A stretch of 64,000 bases of DNA. Origin: Paraherbaspirillum soli (GTDB lineage Bacteria > Pseudomonadota > Gammaproteobacteria > Burkholderiales > Burkholderiaceae_D). The position numbers were made by a program, and so were the translations under genes. The DNA is taken from assembly GCF_042654985.1 (NCBI RefSeq), contig NZ_JBHSMT010000029.1:1-64000 (forward strand), given 5' to 3'. The notes under the pieces were generated by a model, which was given only the letters and a program-made list of their open reading frames with translations, was not told the origin of the DNA and did not search any database. Shown piece after piece: positions 1-9,400 of the stretch. Numbering within the stretch: the first letter of the stretch is position 1; each line of letters begins with the position of its first letter.

Positions 1-360
1 CCTGCACGCCGATCACGAGGGGCCGACCCTCATCTTCAATAAAGCATCGCAGCGGCCGATACTTCGGCTTTTGCGTTCTTGACACACGGCGGCAGATGGC
101 TGGGTTCGTAGACCGGTGTCAATGGAGAAATGCCGGCAGCCCGAAGGCTCCCCGCCACCGCCGCCATAGAAGGCACGACAGTGGACGTACATGACCGCAT
201 GGCGCGGTTTGTACGCATTGACATCAGGCTACGAAACCTCACCCCTGATTTGTATTCTCAGGGACGGAAGCGACTATAGACGCTATCGGGCGCGATGGCA
301 ATTATTAGCGTCCTGCTATTTTTGGATGGATCTCAGGAAACCGATTTGGCCCCGTTAGAT
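1..360. other. Left edge: no confident gene
   Basis: I cannot assign a gene here. On the minus strand one frame is open from about 118 to the left edge and ends in a protein-like stretch (PLRCFIEDEGRPLVIGVQ). A second minus frame at 36-242 contains PLTPVYEPSHLPPCVKNAKA. Both resemble the short phage-associated (Ash/Icd-like) reading frames scattered in proteobacterial genomes, but this is a recollection of style, not a match I can verify. The stretch lies beyond the terminator that closes the immunity-gene array, so it is probably a different unit. Confidence 0.2.
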
Positions 361-390
361 ATGAAAAAACCCAGCGTGAGGCTGGGTTGT
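361..390 (-). terminator. Intrinsic terminator closing the immunity-gene array
   Basis: Perfect 8-bp stem AACCCAGC / GCTGGGTT (368-375 with 381-388), five-base loop, followed on the minus strand by a run of T (364-369). It reads as a rho-independent terminator for leftward transcription, consistent with all genes from 18.2 kb down to 0.58 kb being on this strand. Confidence 0.75.
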
Positions 391-580
391 GGGTTGAGCT
401 TTCCGCGCAACTGTCGGCGACCTCTGAAAACCTACTGTGCAACCCCATCTCGGTGCCGCAATCAGTAGTCATCGAACCTCGACATCCCTGTAAAAAACGC
501 GTATCTGATAATTGCTTTTCTTTACAGATTTTGCTAGCTCTTGCCCTTGAAATTCCAAAATATTTTCACCCAAAAGAGGA

Positions 581-775
581 TTATCCAATAATATATTCAT
601 TATTATCTGGCACGCAAACCGAATAATAAGGATGAACTATACGGCCATCTGCTAGTTCAGAAGCAGATACGGCGCCATCAAAATCAATAGAAAATCCGAT
701 ACCTGAAAACACAGAATTTTTGTACCAATATTTCCCTTCGATTTGCTCCATCGCGCTAAGTAATATGCGTTTCAT
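581..775 (-). CDS. Small hypothetical protein (64 aa), last of the array
   Basis: I do not recognise this 64-residue protein. It begins MKRILLSAMEQIEGKYWYKN and contains a Y/G/F-rich core (SVFSGIGFSIDFDGAVSA), a look shared with small soluble immunity proteins. A purine-rich AGGGCG lies about ten bases before the ATG. It sits last in a same-strand series of small genes downstream of a CdiA-like toxin gene, so a role as an orphan immunity protein or a truncated relic of one is a guess from context. Codon use is much more AT-rich than in the flanking core genes, suggesting acquisition. Confidence 0.45.
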   Translation of the reverse strand: MKRILLSAMEQIEGKYWYKNSVFSGIGFSIDFDGAVSASELADGRIVHPYYSVCVPDNNEYIIG

Positions 776-837
776 TTAATTTACGCCCTGTGACTTTGGA
801 TGTGTGACGGGAACTTGACTTGATCCCATGCCCACAT

Positions 838-862
838 AAAGCCCAGTGCGAGGCTGGGCTTA
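838..862 (-). terminator. Hairpin between array genes
   Basis: Stem AAGCCCAG (839-846) with CTGGGCTT (854-861), loop of seven. On the minus strand it is followed only by TTTAT-type sequence, so it is a weak terminator at best. Its stem and loop (CCCAG-YGYGAG-CTGGG) closely resemble the hairpin at 361-390. Confidence 0.5.
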
Positions 863-895
863 GTGTTTCGAATCAGCTCATTCGTTGCAGTAAGA

Positions 896-1339
896 TCAAA
901 TCAATATCAATGACATTTTTCGCAATTTTCCACTTTGACTAAACTCAAAATGAATTGCAAATCGATCTTTTTCAAATTTTATCCATCGTGGAATATATCC
1001 AATCAACCCATCAAGCTTATCCCCACCGGTTTTATCCGGAGTCCCTAACAACTTAATCACACTTACCTCATTCGAATCTCGTGTTACTCCGTCACACAAT
1101 GCTTGTTTATAAATAGTGAAATTCTCGTGTGCCTCTATATAACAACTAATTTGTATTAATCGATCATCTTCAATTGAAAATAAAATCCCCTCTTTATAAA
1201 AAGAGTAATAGCGTGTATAGCCAAGAGGGCCTGTTTCGATTATTGGAGTTTCTTCAATCTTCTCAACAAATTGATTGAACTGACTTGTCCCTTCCGACAT
1301 CCCTAGCGCATCAATAAAATCATTCAAAGCAACCGCCAT
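896..1339 (-). CDS. Putative orphan immunity protein (147 aa)
   Basis: Unrecognised 147-residue soluble protein with no signal peptide or membrane segment. The start at 1339 is preceded by CAGGAA at suitable spacing. Features are an N-terminal helix (MAVALNDFIDALGMSEGT), an aromatic stretch (GYTRYYSFYKEGILFSIED) and alternating strands to the C-terminus, the general look of small alpha+beta immunity proteins. Low GC compared with the neighbouring exoprotein gene. Its position, in series with a CdiI_2-like and a CPCC-family gene behind a TPS toxin gene, is the main argument for an immunity role; the target toxin is unknown. Confidence 0.55.
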   Translation of the reverse strand: MAVALNDFIDALGMSEGTSQFNQFVEKIEETPIIETGPLGYTRYYSFYKEGILFSIEDDRLIQISCYIEAHENFTIYKQALCDGVTRDSNEVSVIKLLGTPDKTGGDKLDGLIGYIPRWIKFEKDRFAIHFEFSQSGKLRKMSLILI

Positions 1340-1413
1340 TTTGATATTCCTGTCTGTCTATTTATTGCCGCTATTTGATCGCGTCAGCCGCAGGTCAAGA
1401 GTATCGTGACCAA

Positions 1414-1776
1414 TTAATTTCGCTGCTCGAGCATAAGCTCAAGAGCCACCTCAAGTTTCCGCCGCGTCTCAACGGATAAGCGACGCTTCTGCAAGGTATG
1501 CACAGTTAAAACCTCTACCGGTACATCTGCTTTATCTACACCACTCAAACGCGGCACGTCCAAGATAGCAATACGCTCAGAGTCAATCAGCACCCAATAG
1601 ATATCTTCCACCTGCTCTGGAATCCAATTCACGATCAGAGCAAACGACAGCAGAGGAAAGGTGCTTTTTAGAGCACTTAACAACAGTCCGCTTGTACTTC
1701 CTGAAAAGAGAGAAGTCGTTGAATTCAACAATTCTGCTTTGATCTGCTCATGTGGATTACGTGCCATGCCAATCAT
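1414..1776 (-). CDS. Putative orphan immunity protein (120 aa)
   Basis: Unrecognised 120-residue protein. The ATG at 1776 has a good ribosome-binding site (AGGAG eight bases upstream); a second ATG three codons in (MARNPHEQ) is possible. The centre carries a hydrophobic patch (LLLSALKSTFPLLSFALIV) that could be a buried helix or a marginal membrane segment, followed by WIPEQVEDIYWVLIDSERIA and a basic, helical C-terminus. It lies 40 bases after the CdiI_2-like gene in the same direction, so co-transcription is likely. Function is inferred from context only. Confidence 0.5.
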   Translation of the reverse strand: MIGMARNPHEQIKAELLNSTTSLFSGSTSGLLLSALKSTFPLLSFALIVNWIPEQVEDIYWVLIDSERIAILDVPRLSGVDKADVPVEVLTVHTLQKRRLSVETRRKLEVALELMLEQRN

Positions 1777-1815
1777 TTGAGTGCTCCTGAGAACGCCGTT
1801 ATTCCCTCTGGCGCG

Positions 1816-2124
1816 TTACTTCAACAACAACGAGCGTATATGCTTTAGCCAGGCAATTCCGCCATCCCATTCGGAGGGATAAAAGTAGCAGCAGCCAAGT
1901 TCATTGAAAATAAAAGTTCTTAACTGTTCTTCATCTAAAGTGGTTGCAATTAACTGCTCTATCTCACTCGCGGCAAGTAACCTTTCATTCTCGTCAGCTT
2001 GATGGATAAAGGCGTTAATAGCATCGTCGGCTGCACCAAACTCTAAATCGAAATCTTGATTCAGATATGCGCCGAAGAAATTCTTCAAAGTTAGAAATTT
2101 TTGATTCATTAAGACGCCATTCAA
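1816..2124 (-). CDS. CdiI_2-type contact-dependent inhibition immunity protein
   Basis: A 102-residue acidic protein whose layout fits the CdiI_2 family of CDI immunity proteins: N-terminal LKNFFGAYLNQDFDLEFG, a middle helix pair (SEIEQLIATTLDEEQLRTF) and the family-typical FNELGCCYFYPSEWDG near the C-terminus, ending in a short helix. Such proteins bind and neutralise the toxin tip of a cognate CdiA. The second Met (MNQKF, 2109) is an alternative start. No cognate toxin remains next to it, so it is most likely an orphan immunity gene kept as protection against related strains. Family assignment is from memory of the motif pattern. Confidence 0.65.
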   Translation of the reverse strand: MNGVLMNQKFLTLKNFFGAYLNQDFDLEFGAADDAINAFIHQADENERLLAASEIEQLIATTLDEEQLRTFIFNELGCCYFYPSEWDGGIAWLKHIRSLLLK

Positions 2125-2176
2125 CTCAGCAGCTCTATTTTCAATTGCTTCTATGGGTTGCTCACATTATTAATCG

Positions 2177-2374
2177 CTAATGCTTACAGATCCAACCTTC
2201 ACGCGCTTGGACCAGACTGTACTGGTTTGCGCCGCCCGCATATGTCGGGTCAGATGACTGTACAGGGTCGTCCTCCCAGAAACAAACGGAACATATTTCA
2301 TACGCACCAATTTCTGACAAGGTTAGCTGCTCGCAGCAAGGGCACGGAAAGAGAATATTTTTTGCTTCTTTCAT
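2177..2374 (-). CDS. CPCC-family cysteine-rich small protein
   Basis: About 65 residues from the ATG at 2374. The sequence FPCPCCEQLTLSEIGAYEIC then SVCFWEDDP shows two CxxC-like cysteine clusters followed by a W-E-D-D acidic motif, the hallmark of the Cys_rich_CPCC family, a presumed zinc-binding fold often found among polymorphic-toxin immunity genes. The frame is open a further 50 codons upstream (to 2524) but that part does not look like the family and would overlap nothing useful, so I prefer the internal start. Its partner and exact function are unknown. Confidence 0.6.
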   Translation of the reverse strand: MKEAKNILFPCPCCEQLTLSEIGAYEICSVCFWEDDPVQSSDPTYAGGANQYSLVQAREGWICKH

Positions 2375-2530
2375 TAAAAATATCAACAATTCATATTCAT
2401 CTGGATTCACAAATGTTATTTTCCACCGAATGGAACAGCAGTTCCGAAACAATGAGTTCTTCTTGGCACAATCTGGATTCTTATTCGCTACAGCTATCGT
2501 TTTACTTTGCAGCCCAACGCCCATTGCGCT

Positions 2531-2935
2531 CTAGTTGATACCTTTAAATTCTTTTTGTACCAAGCTGATAACTGTTTCATCACCATCTACATAATGCTCA
2601 TACCAACGGTCAATCTGTGCCAAAGCAAACGGCAATAGTTCAAGACTGGTAGGTCGGTCATTCGTGATCCGAATAGTCCAATCAGTAGGCACTTGACTCC
2701 AGGTGAATGAGAACAATGCAGCTGGAACTATCTGTATTTCTTGATTTCCATTTAACGCAGCTACATACAGCCATGAGGTCCCATGCCTGACTAATACGCC
2801 AAGTACTACGTAAATAGCATCCCGAATGAGATCAAATTCATAATCAAGCGGATGTACCAGTTGCTCGTAACTCTCAACAGAATAAAGATTACTTAGCTCT
2901 GAAAGCGTAGTATTGCGACAAGAAATTCGAATCAT
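2531..2935 (-). CDS. Putative immunity protein paired with a ghost toxin tail
   Basis: Unrecognised 134-residue soluble protein (MIRISCRNTTLSELSNLYSV at the start, ending LVQKEFKGIN). The ATG at 2935 has GGGAG six to seven bases upstream and forms an ATGA overlap with the stop of a short coding remnant (2932-3042) that resembles the end of a polymorphic toxin. That arrangement is the same as the living toxin/immunity junction at 3494, so I infer that this was the immunity partner of an earlier, displaced toxin tip. Contains a central WLYVAALNGNQEIQIVP strand region and a W-rich C-terminal half. Confidence 0.55.
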   Translation of the reverse strand: MIRISCRNTTLSELSNLYSVESYEQLVHPLDYEFDLIRDAIYVVLGVLVRHGTSWLYVAALNGNQEIQIVPAALFSFTWSQVPTDWTIRITNDRPTSLELLPFALAQIDRWYEHYVDGDETVISLVQKEFKGIN

Positions 2936-3042
2936 TTGATTCTCCCATTAGGATCCACCGCGTTATACACAAGCCCCACAGGCCAGCCAAAACCATGGTT
3001 CACCACGTCACATTTGCGAAAATTTTGTACAAATGTGGCTTC
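2932..3042 (-). pseudogene. Remnant of a displaced toxin C-terminus
   Basis: Reading the minus strand in the frame ending at TGA 2934-2932 gives a stretch ending NHGFGWPVGLVYNAVDPNGR-I-K-stop, with a TAG immediately upstream at 3045-3043 and no start. The sequence has the glycine- and aromatic-rich look of a polymorphic toxin terminus, and its stop overlaps the next gene's ATG by ATGA. Too short to be functional. I read it as the last 36 codons of an older CdiA-CT left behind when the present toxin tip was swapped in upstream. Alternative: a chance open stretch. Confidence 0.45.
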
Positions 3043-3170
3043 CTACATGGTGAAATCGACCTGATCAGACTGTTTTCACTTCCCACGGATGATGTGCATT
3101 GGCAATGTAAGTCTTTTATTTTTAATGACTAAAAAGATATGTATAACGAGACACCTCTTTCCTCGTAGAT

Positions 3171-3494
3171 TCATTCGCCGCGTTGTTTAAAATAATTGGA
3201 CATCGTTTGCAAATAAGCTTGGAGTTTTTCAGGATTGTCGGATAAATCAGCGATATAACTTCCATTTCCTTTTTTGCTAATAGCATATGCTCCATCACAA
3301 AATGGACGGTCTGGTGGAATGGCAATATCCTTATTCCTGAAGAACATCCAGCAATGTTCAGCTTCCAAATAATGCTCTTGCAGCAGTGGTGTGGCAGCGT
3401 CTTTCAAGAAGTCGCTCAAGAAAAAGGATGCAGACTCCTCTGCAAGCCTTTTTGCCTGTTCAAATGTAATTGTTGTGTGAATAATATTCACCAT
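3171..3494 (-). CDS. Immunity protein for the adjacent papain-fold toxin
   Basis: A 107-residue soluble protein starting at the ATG that shares one base with the exoprotein stop (TAATG), so the two are translationally coupled. Sequence features are an N-terminal helix (TITFEQAKRLAEESASFFLSD), the central EHCWMFFRNKDIAIPPDRP and GAYAISKKGNGSYIADLS, and a C-terminal helix (LQAYLQTMSNYFKQRG). The layout (helix, W-x-F-F strand, strand with GxG, helix) recalls the Imm35/YrhB-like immunity fold, but I cannot confirm that. Position and overlap make it the cognate cytosolic antidote to the toxin domain encoded directly upstream. Ends just before an AT-rich spacer. Confidence 0.7.
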   Translation of the reverse strand: MVNIIHTTITFEQAKRLAEESASFFLSDFLKDAATPLLQEHYLEAEHCWMFFRNKDIAIPPDRPFCDGAYAISKKGNGSYIADLSDNPEKLQAYLQTMSNYFKQRGE

Positions 3495-6400
3495 TATGGT
3501 CTCCCAAGAAACAGCGGAACATTTTGCCTTATGGTCACAATACTACCCATCTGAGGATCCACGAAATACACCTGTCCATTTCTATTGACTACGTTAACGA
3601 CATGCATAACGCCGCCTGGTTGTTGAATAACGACAGGGCTTACAGCGCCACTTCCTCGCTGTAGCATCTCCGCTTCAACTGCGGCTGAATTCATTGCTTC
3701 CCTTTCAAATCCAAACGGTGCGGATGGAAGCAAATCATTGAATTTTCCATACCCTTTGGAAGGATCTGCTACCGCAGCTGGGTTCAGTCCAGTTAGTCGT
3801 TGCTGCGTCGCATTTACACAGGACACACAGTTTGTATTCACCCCGGCACCAGCATTTTCTACGTAATGGGGGTTGACTCCTTTTAATTCTGGAAATACTT
3901 CTTCCATTGGCCGCATACCAGAATAGATATTATCGGCAGCACTACCTAAGTTGGTACTTCCTCTCACTCCAGACCCAGAAAGACCCGGCACAACAGGCTC
4001 ATAAGCTTTTGTCACCGGATTTTGCCGTAACAGCACCGAGCCATCAGGGCCCAACAATTCAGCGTTATTGATGCTGCTTACCGGCCCTGCGATACTGACT
4101 TCCGTTCCCGCCTTGGTCGCTCCTCCGAACAACCTTTCACCAACACCAATGATAGCCTTGGCACCTGCAATAGCACCTCTTCCAATCGCGCCAGCCGCAG
4201 AATCTAGTAGCGTGTACCCCACTGCACCCAACAGGTTATCCCCTTGATCCCATTGGAACGTGCCTTGTCGTACATCAGGCAAAGCCTGCAAGGTAGGGGA
4301 ACCAGTCGGGTAGGTGTAAACCTGGCCGTTGCTGCCAAAAATGACGGAGTTCCCAGTCGCTTGAACCATCCTGACAACGTCACCGCACATCTTGGATGCT
4401 CTGTCAGCACAGGCGAAGTTTAGATTTGCATCCCGTGTATCAGAGAGTTGCCCCAATGCCCGCGCCGTCTTGCAATCTCCTAGATGATCAGGCCCGCAGT
4501 TTTTATTGGCAGCGTCAAATTGCTCCTGTTCCGAAGACTTGCCCCCTACACGCTTTTGACTCAGGTAGTTATTAGTTGCCTCATTGGCCGCAGCATCCGC
4601 TGCCACCGCCCCATCCCGTCCCAAGGCCACCGCAAGCGAGCCACCGGCGAGCGTCGCCAACGCCGTCACCGTTGCAGCGTTAAAGCGATCAGCCCGATCA
4701 GCATTGGTTTGAATGCCAAGCGCACTACCGATGACGGGCGCGATGGCAGCCGAAGTTGCCCCGCCAATCGCTCCTGATACGCAATCTTTGCCGCCCAGAG
4801 TGGCGGCGGCACAACCTAGTACAGCGTGACTGGCGATATTGGCAGCGTTGGTTGACGCATCGGCGCCCTTGGCCGTGATATCGAACTTCTCGCCGATTCC
4901 ATTGGCCGCCACCGCCGCCGCATCGCTGACCATGCCGTTCCTAAACGCCGCGCCGAAGCTGCCGCCATAGGCAGCGGTATTGATCGCCGCACTGATGCCA
5001 CTGCGGATCGCGGTGTTAGCCGCATAGGTGCCGGGATTGGCCATGAAGGTATCCCAACTACCCTGGCTGACTTGCTGCATACCATTGGTAGCCGGGACGA
5101 CGGTGCGAGCACTGTCGCCCGCGCTGCTTGCCGCACCCGCCGTACTGCCACCGGCGGCCTCTGTGCCCGGTGCGCCACCCATCACGCCATAGGTGACACC
5201 TGCAGTCAGACCGGAAACCGCGCCGGACTCCAGCGCCTGGCCGACATCGAGACGACCGGTCGTCACCACTTGCGTCACCATGCTGCTGAGGGTGCCGACA
5301 ATCGCCGCCTGGATGCTGGCGGCAACAATCGCTGCCACGCTGCCGGCGGCGATGGTGGTCATCCCCGTGACCGCACCGACAATCGCCAGCCCTGCGCCCA
5401 TGGTCAGGATCGAGATCGCGACCGCCGCCACAATCGCAATCACGGTCCCAATCGCACCCAAACCACTGGTGTCCTTGATGAAGTGACTGTGGATATGATC
5501 CTCAGCCGCCGTCCGCGTGAAGTCGCCGCCCAGCCGGTTCTTCAAATCCGCCAATGCCGCCTGCGTCGCTGCCGTGTTCTCGCTGCCATCCGCATTGACG
5601 ATATGCAGCGCGTCCCCAATCGAATTGATCCGGTTCGCTTGCAAGTTCAAATTGACCGCCGACATGAAGCCGCCCGGTTGCAATTGGGTGCCGGTGTACT
5701 CCATCCAGCCGCCCTGCACCGCATAGGCCGATCTGCCGATATCGACGCTGCGCTGTTCATTGGTCAGCGTGCCGGTGTTGACCGTCAGCGTGTTCGCTTG
5801 CACCACGCCGGTGTTGTGGATGCTGTCACTGAAGTCGAGCTTGACGTCATTGCCGCTAATGAATCCGCCCGGCGTCGTCGCCGCATAGCCTTGCGGCAGA
5901 TAGACCTGCGGCATCAGCGCGGTGATGTTCGGGCATGCGGTGCTGCTTAGGCTGCAATGCGGGTCCGGCACCGATTGTTCTACGTACCACAGCATCGGCC
6001 GCGTCAGCGCGTTGATCTGTTGCTGGCTCAATGCCTGGCCCAGTTGCAGCTGATGGTTCTTCGCGTAATCAACCGCATTGCCGTACAAGATCGCCTTTTG
6101 CTGGTCGTCGATGCTCAGGTGATTCTTGTCATCCCAGGCCAGGCCGTTGATGAAGCTGGCTTGGCCGGTTTGGGCCAAGGCTGCTTGCTGCAGGCGCTGG
6201 TTTTCTGTCACGGGGTCGTAATAGAAATTAGCGCTGTGCGGCTGCAAGGCCGGCGGCAGATTGGCTAGCAACACGTTGGGGCTGAGGCCGCCCAGGACGT
6301 TGCCGCCGGGCGTCGTGACCACGTATTGCGCACCTTGCTGGCTAGTTGGTGCCGGTGTCGCCGTTTGGCCGTCCGGGATCGCGGCGGTGAAGTGCCATTG

Positions 6401-9400
6401 TCCTTTGTCGGTGTTGACCGCTGGCGGCGGACTCACTTGGCCCGGTTTGATCTCGTGCTGGCTATCTATGCTGGGGCGGCTGACCGTCGCCGCGACCGTT
6501 GGTGCGCTGCCGGTTTGGACCACCGTAGCGGTGACATCGACCGGTGCGAGGTGCTGACCGACCGTGCTTGGCGCGGTTGGCGCTTGCGGCTGCGCGACGG
6601 TCGGTTGCAGCGGCGGTGTGCCGACTGGGCCGAGCGGGATCACTTGCTGCGCCAGGGCTGCCGGCGGCGTCGGTTGTTGCGGGTTGGTGATGCCGTTGAC
6701 CAGCGCCGTGCCGCTCAGGTCGACGCTGTTGCCGAGCAGGTTGCCGCTGTTGATGACGCTGCCGCCGGACACCACGCTGAGTTGGTTGCCGGCCTGGATG
6801 CCGGCGGCCTGGTTGCCGATCACCACCGAGCCGTTGGTGTCGTGCCTGATGTCGCTATGGCCCTCGGCGGTTTGTTCGACCCAGTGGCCGTACCAGTTGG
6901 TATTGAGCGCGAGGCTGGTGTTGCTGACGCCGCCGGTCGCGTTGACGCTGGTGTTGCGGCCGGCCGTGATCAGGCCGCCGGTATTGGTCAAGGTGCTGCC
7001 TTTGATGATCACGTCGCGTGCGCCGCTGATGACGGCGGCGGCGCTGGCGGCGCGGTCGCTGTCGGCTGCGCAGTGGCTTTCTTTATAGTCGCCGCCACCA
7101 TTGCAGCCGCCGGCAAAACTCGGATTGTTGCGGCCGTAGCTTTCGTGGGTCTTGACCGGCGTCGCCACTTGGTTGACGACGCTGGCGGCGGCGATGTTGA
7201 CGTCGCCTGCGGTCGATTGCAGCGCGCCGGCCAAGTTGGCCAGACTGCCGGCGGTCAGGTTGAGGTCGCTGCGCGCGGCAAGCGTACCGTAGTTGTTGTT
7301 GATGCTGCCGGCGTTGATCGTCAGCTTGCCGCCGGCGGCGACCGTGTTGGCGCTCTGGTTGAACGCGAAGCTGTCGACGTGGGCGTTGGGTTCCACATAG
7401 CCGCCACCGCCGACAATGTTAAAAAAGTTGGAATAGTTACATTGGGTGCCTGGCATGCAGCCGGCTGTGGTCGTGAAGCTCGACTCGTAGGTGCCGAGGT
7501 TGGTGAAGCTACCGGGCACGGTGATGCCGATGTTGTTGCCGGCTGTGATGTCGCCCGCATTGACCAGGTTGCCGCTGCCGCTCAGCTTGACATCGTGCGT
7601 GGCAATCAACTGGCCGCGCGCGCCGAGTGTATTGGTTTGGCTGACGGTGGACGGCGCAGTCGCAGCGGCGGCGGGATCGAACCAGTTCGGCGGGATCCAG
7701 TCGGGGCAGTTGCTGTTCGGGCAGTCTTTCGGGCCGCCGGTCACCGCGCCGATGACGCTCTTGCCGAGGCCGTTCAGGCCGAGTATGAAATTGTTCAGCT
7801 CGGTCTGATTGACGATCTCGGTGACCCGCGACGCGATGACGGTGTCGGAACGGCCGTTGTCCAGCGCTTGCAAATTCAGCGTCAAGTCATTGCCAGCGAT
7901 GGTGCTGCCGCGATTGGACAGGTTGGCCGCCATGATCGCGACCTGGCCGCCGGCGGTAATCAATCCCTGTTTGCCCTGCTGCTGGCTCTGCTCGGTGCGC
8001 TGCACGCTGGGCAAGGCGATGGTTGGCGGTGGCACTGCCGGTCCGCCGCCCATCGGCGTCGGCGACACATAGTTGGGGCCGACGAAATGCCAGACCGCGC
8101 CCAAATGCGCGCCGACAGCGGTGTTGTCGGGGATGCTTTGGAAGCCGTTGACGATGTTGATGTTGCCGGCGTTCAGGCTCGGGCCGAGGTCGGCCAAAGT
8201 GGCGCTGCTGCTGACGTAATAGTCGGGCGCGCAGCCATCGAAGTTGCAGGCGCCATGCGTCAGGATCTGTTTGGTGCCGACCACTGCCTGACTGAGCAGG
8301 CCGTCATTGCGCACCGTGGTCACGCTATTTTGCAGATCGACCGGCGCCGACCGGTCGTTGTTGACCATCGCCGCCGCGACGTTGATGTCGCGCGTTGCGC
8401 CGATCACGCCGGCGCTGTTGCTCAAGGTGCCGCCTAATTGGAACGCGATATCGCGATTGGCCTGGGTGGTCGCGCCGCGGTTGTCGTAATTGCCGCCGGT
8501 CGCGATCACGTCGCGCATCGCTTCGACGGTGCCGGCGTTGACGACGTTGCCGTTGAGATGCGTGTCGCGCTCGGCGTGCAGTACGCCGCCGGCTTGGTTG
8601 CTGATATTGGCGGCGGTCAGCGTCAAGTCGTTGCCGGCGATGACCGAACCGCTGTTGTTGAAATTGCCGCCGGTAGTCAGGCTGATGTCGCCGCTCTTGC
8701 GGATCGTGCCGGTATTGGTGAAGTCGCCGCTGATGTTGAGCGCCAGCGCGTTGCCGGATACGTCCCAGACGCCGCCGACGTTGAGGCCCTGGGCGTTGAC
8801 GCTCAATTTGCCATTGAGTTTGAAGCTGCCGTTATTGACGGCGCTGGGGTCGAACACTTGGTTCGGCAGGTTGAAGGTCAGGTCGTTGCCCGCCAGGATC
8901 TGGCCGCCGGCGTTGTTGAGGCTGCCGTTGCCACCGCTGACGTTCAGGATCAGGTTGCCGCTTGGGGCCGCGCCTGCTGCACGGGCGCCGCTGTCGCCGG
9001 CGTACAGCACACCGTTTTGATTGGCGGTCAGCGCGGCGGTGCTGACGCTCAGCGTGTTGGTCGCGAGCAGGCTGCCGTTGCTGTTGTTGAGGCTGTTGCG
9101 TGCGGTGATGTTGGCGTTGCTGCCGTACAGGGTGCCGGCGTTGTTGAGCGTGTCGGCGTTGACGGCGAGCGTGCCGAACGACAGCAGTTGCGCGGCGCTT
9201 TGATTCTGCATCTGTGCGGCGTTGGCGTTCAGGTTGCCGCCGGCGACCCAGTTGCCGCTGTTACTCAATGTGTTGCCGGCGCTGAGGCTGGCGTCGCCTT
9301 TGATGCGGCCAGCGGTGCTGGTGCTGAGGTTGTTGTGCGCGGTGGCGTTGAGGTTGCCGCCTATGGTGCTGTTGCCGAGTTGGACATCGCCGTTGCTGCT

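Noticed and set aside
1340..1413. Second possible ghost toxin tail between array genes
   Set aside because: An open tail exists in one frame but lacks a protein-like pattern and does not overlap the next start, so it is indistinguishable from chance.
3494..5000. Canonical CdiA VENN pretoxin boundary
   Set aside because: I searched the C-terminal third by eye and did not find VENN or a close variant.
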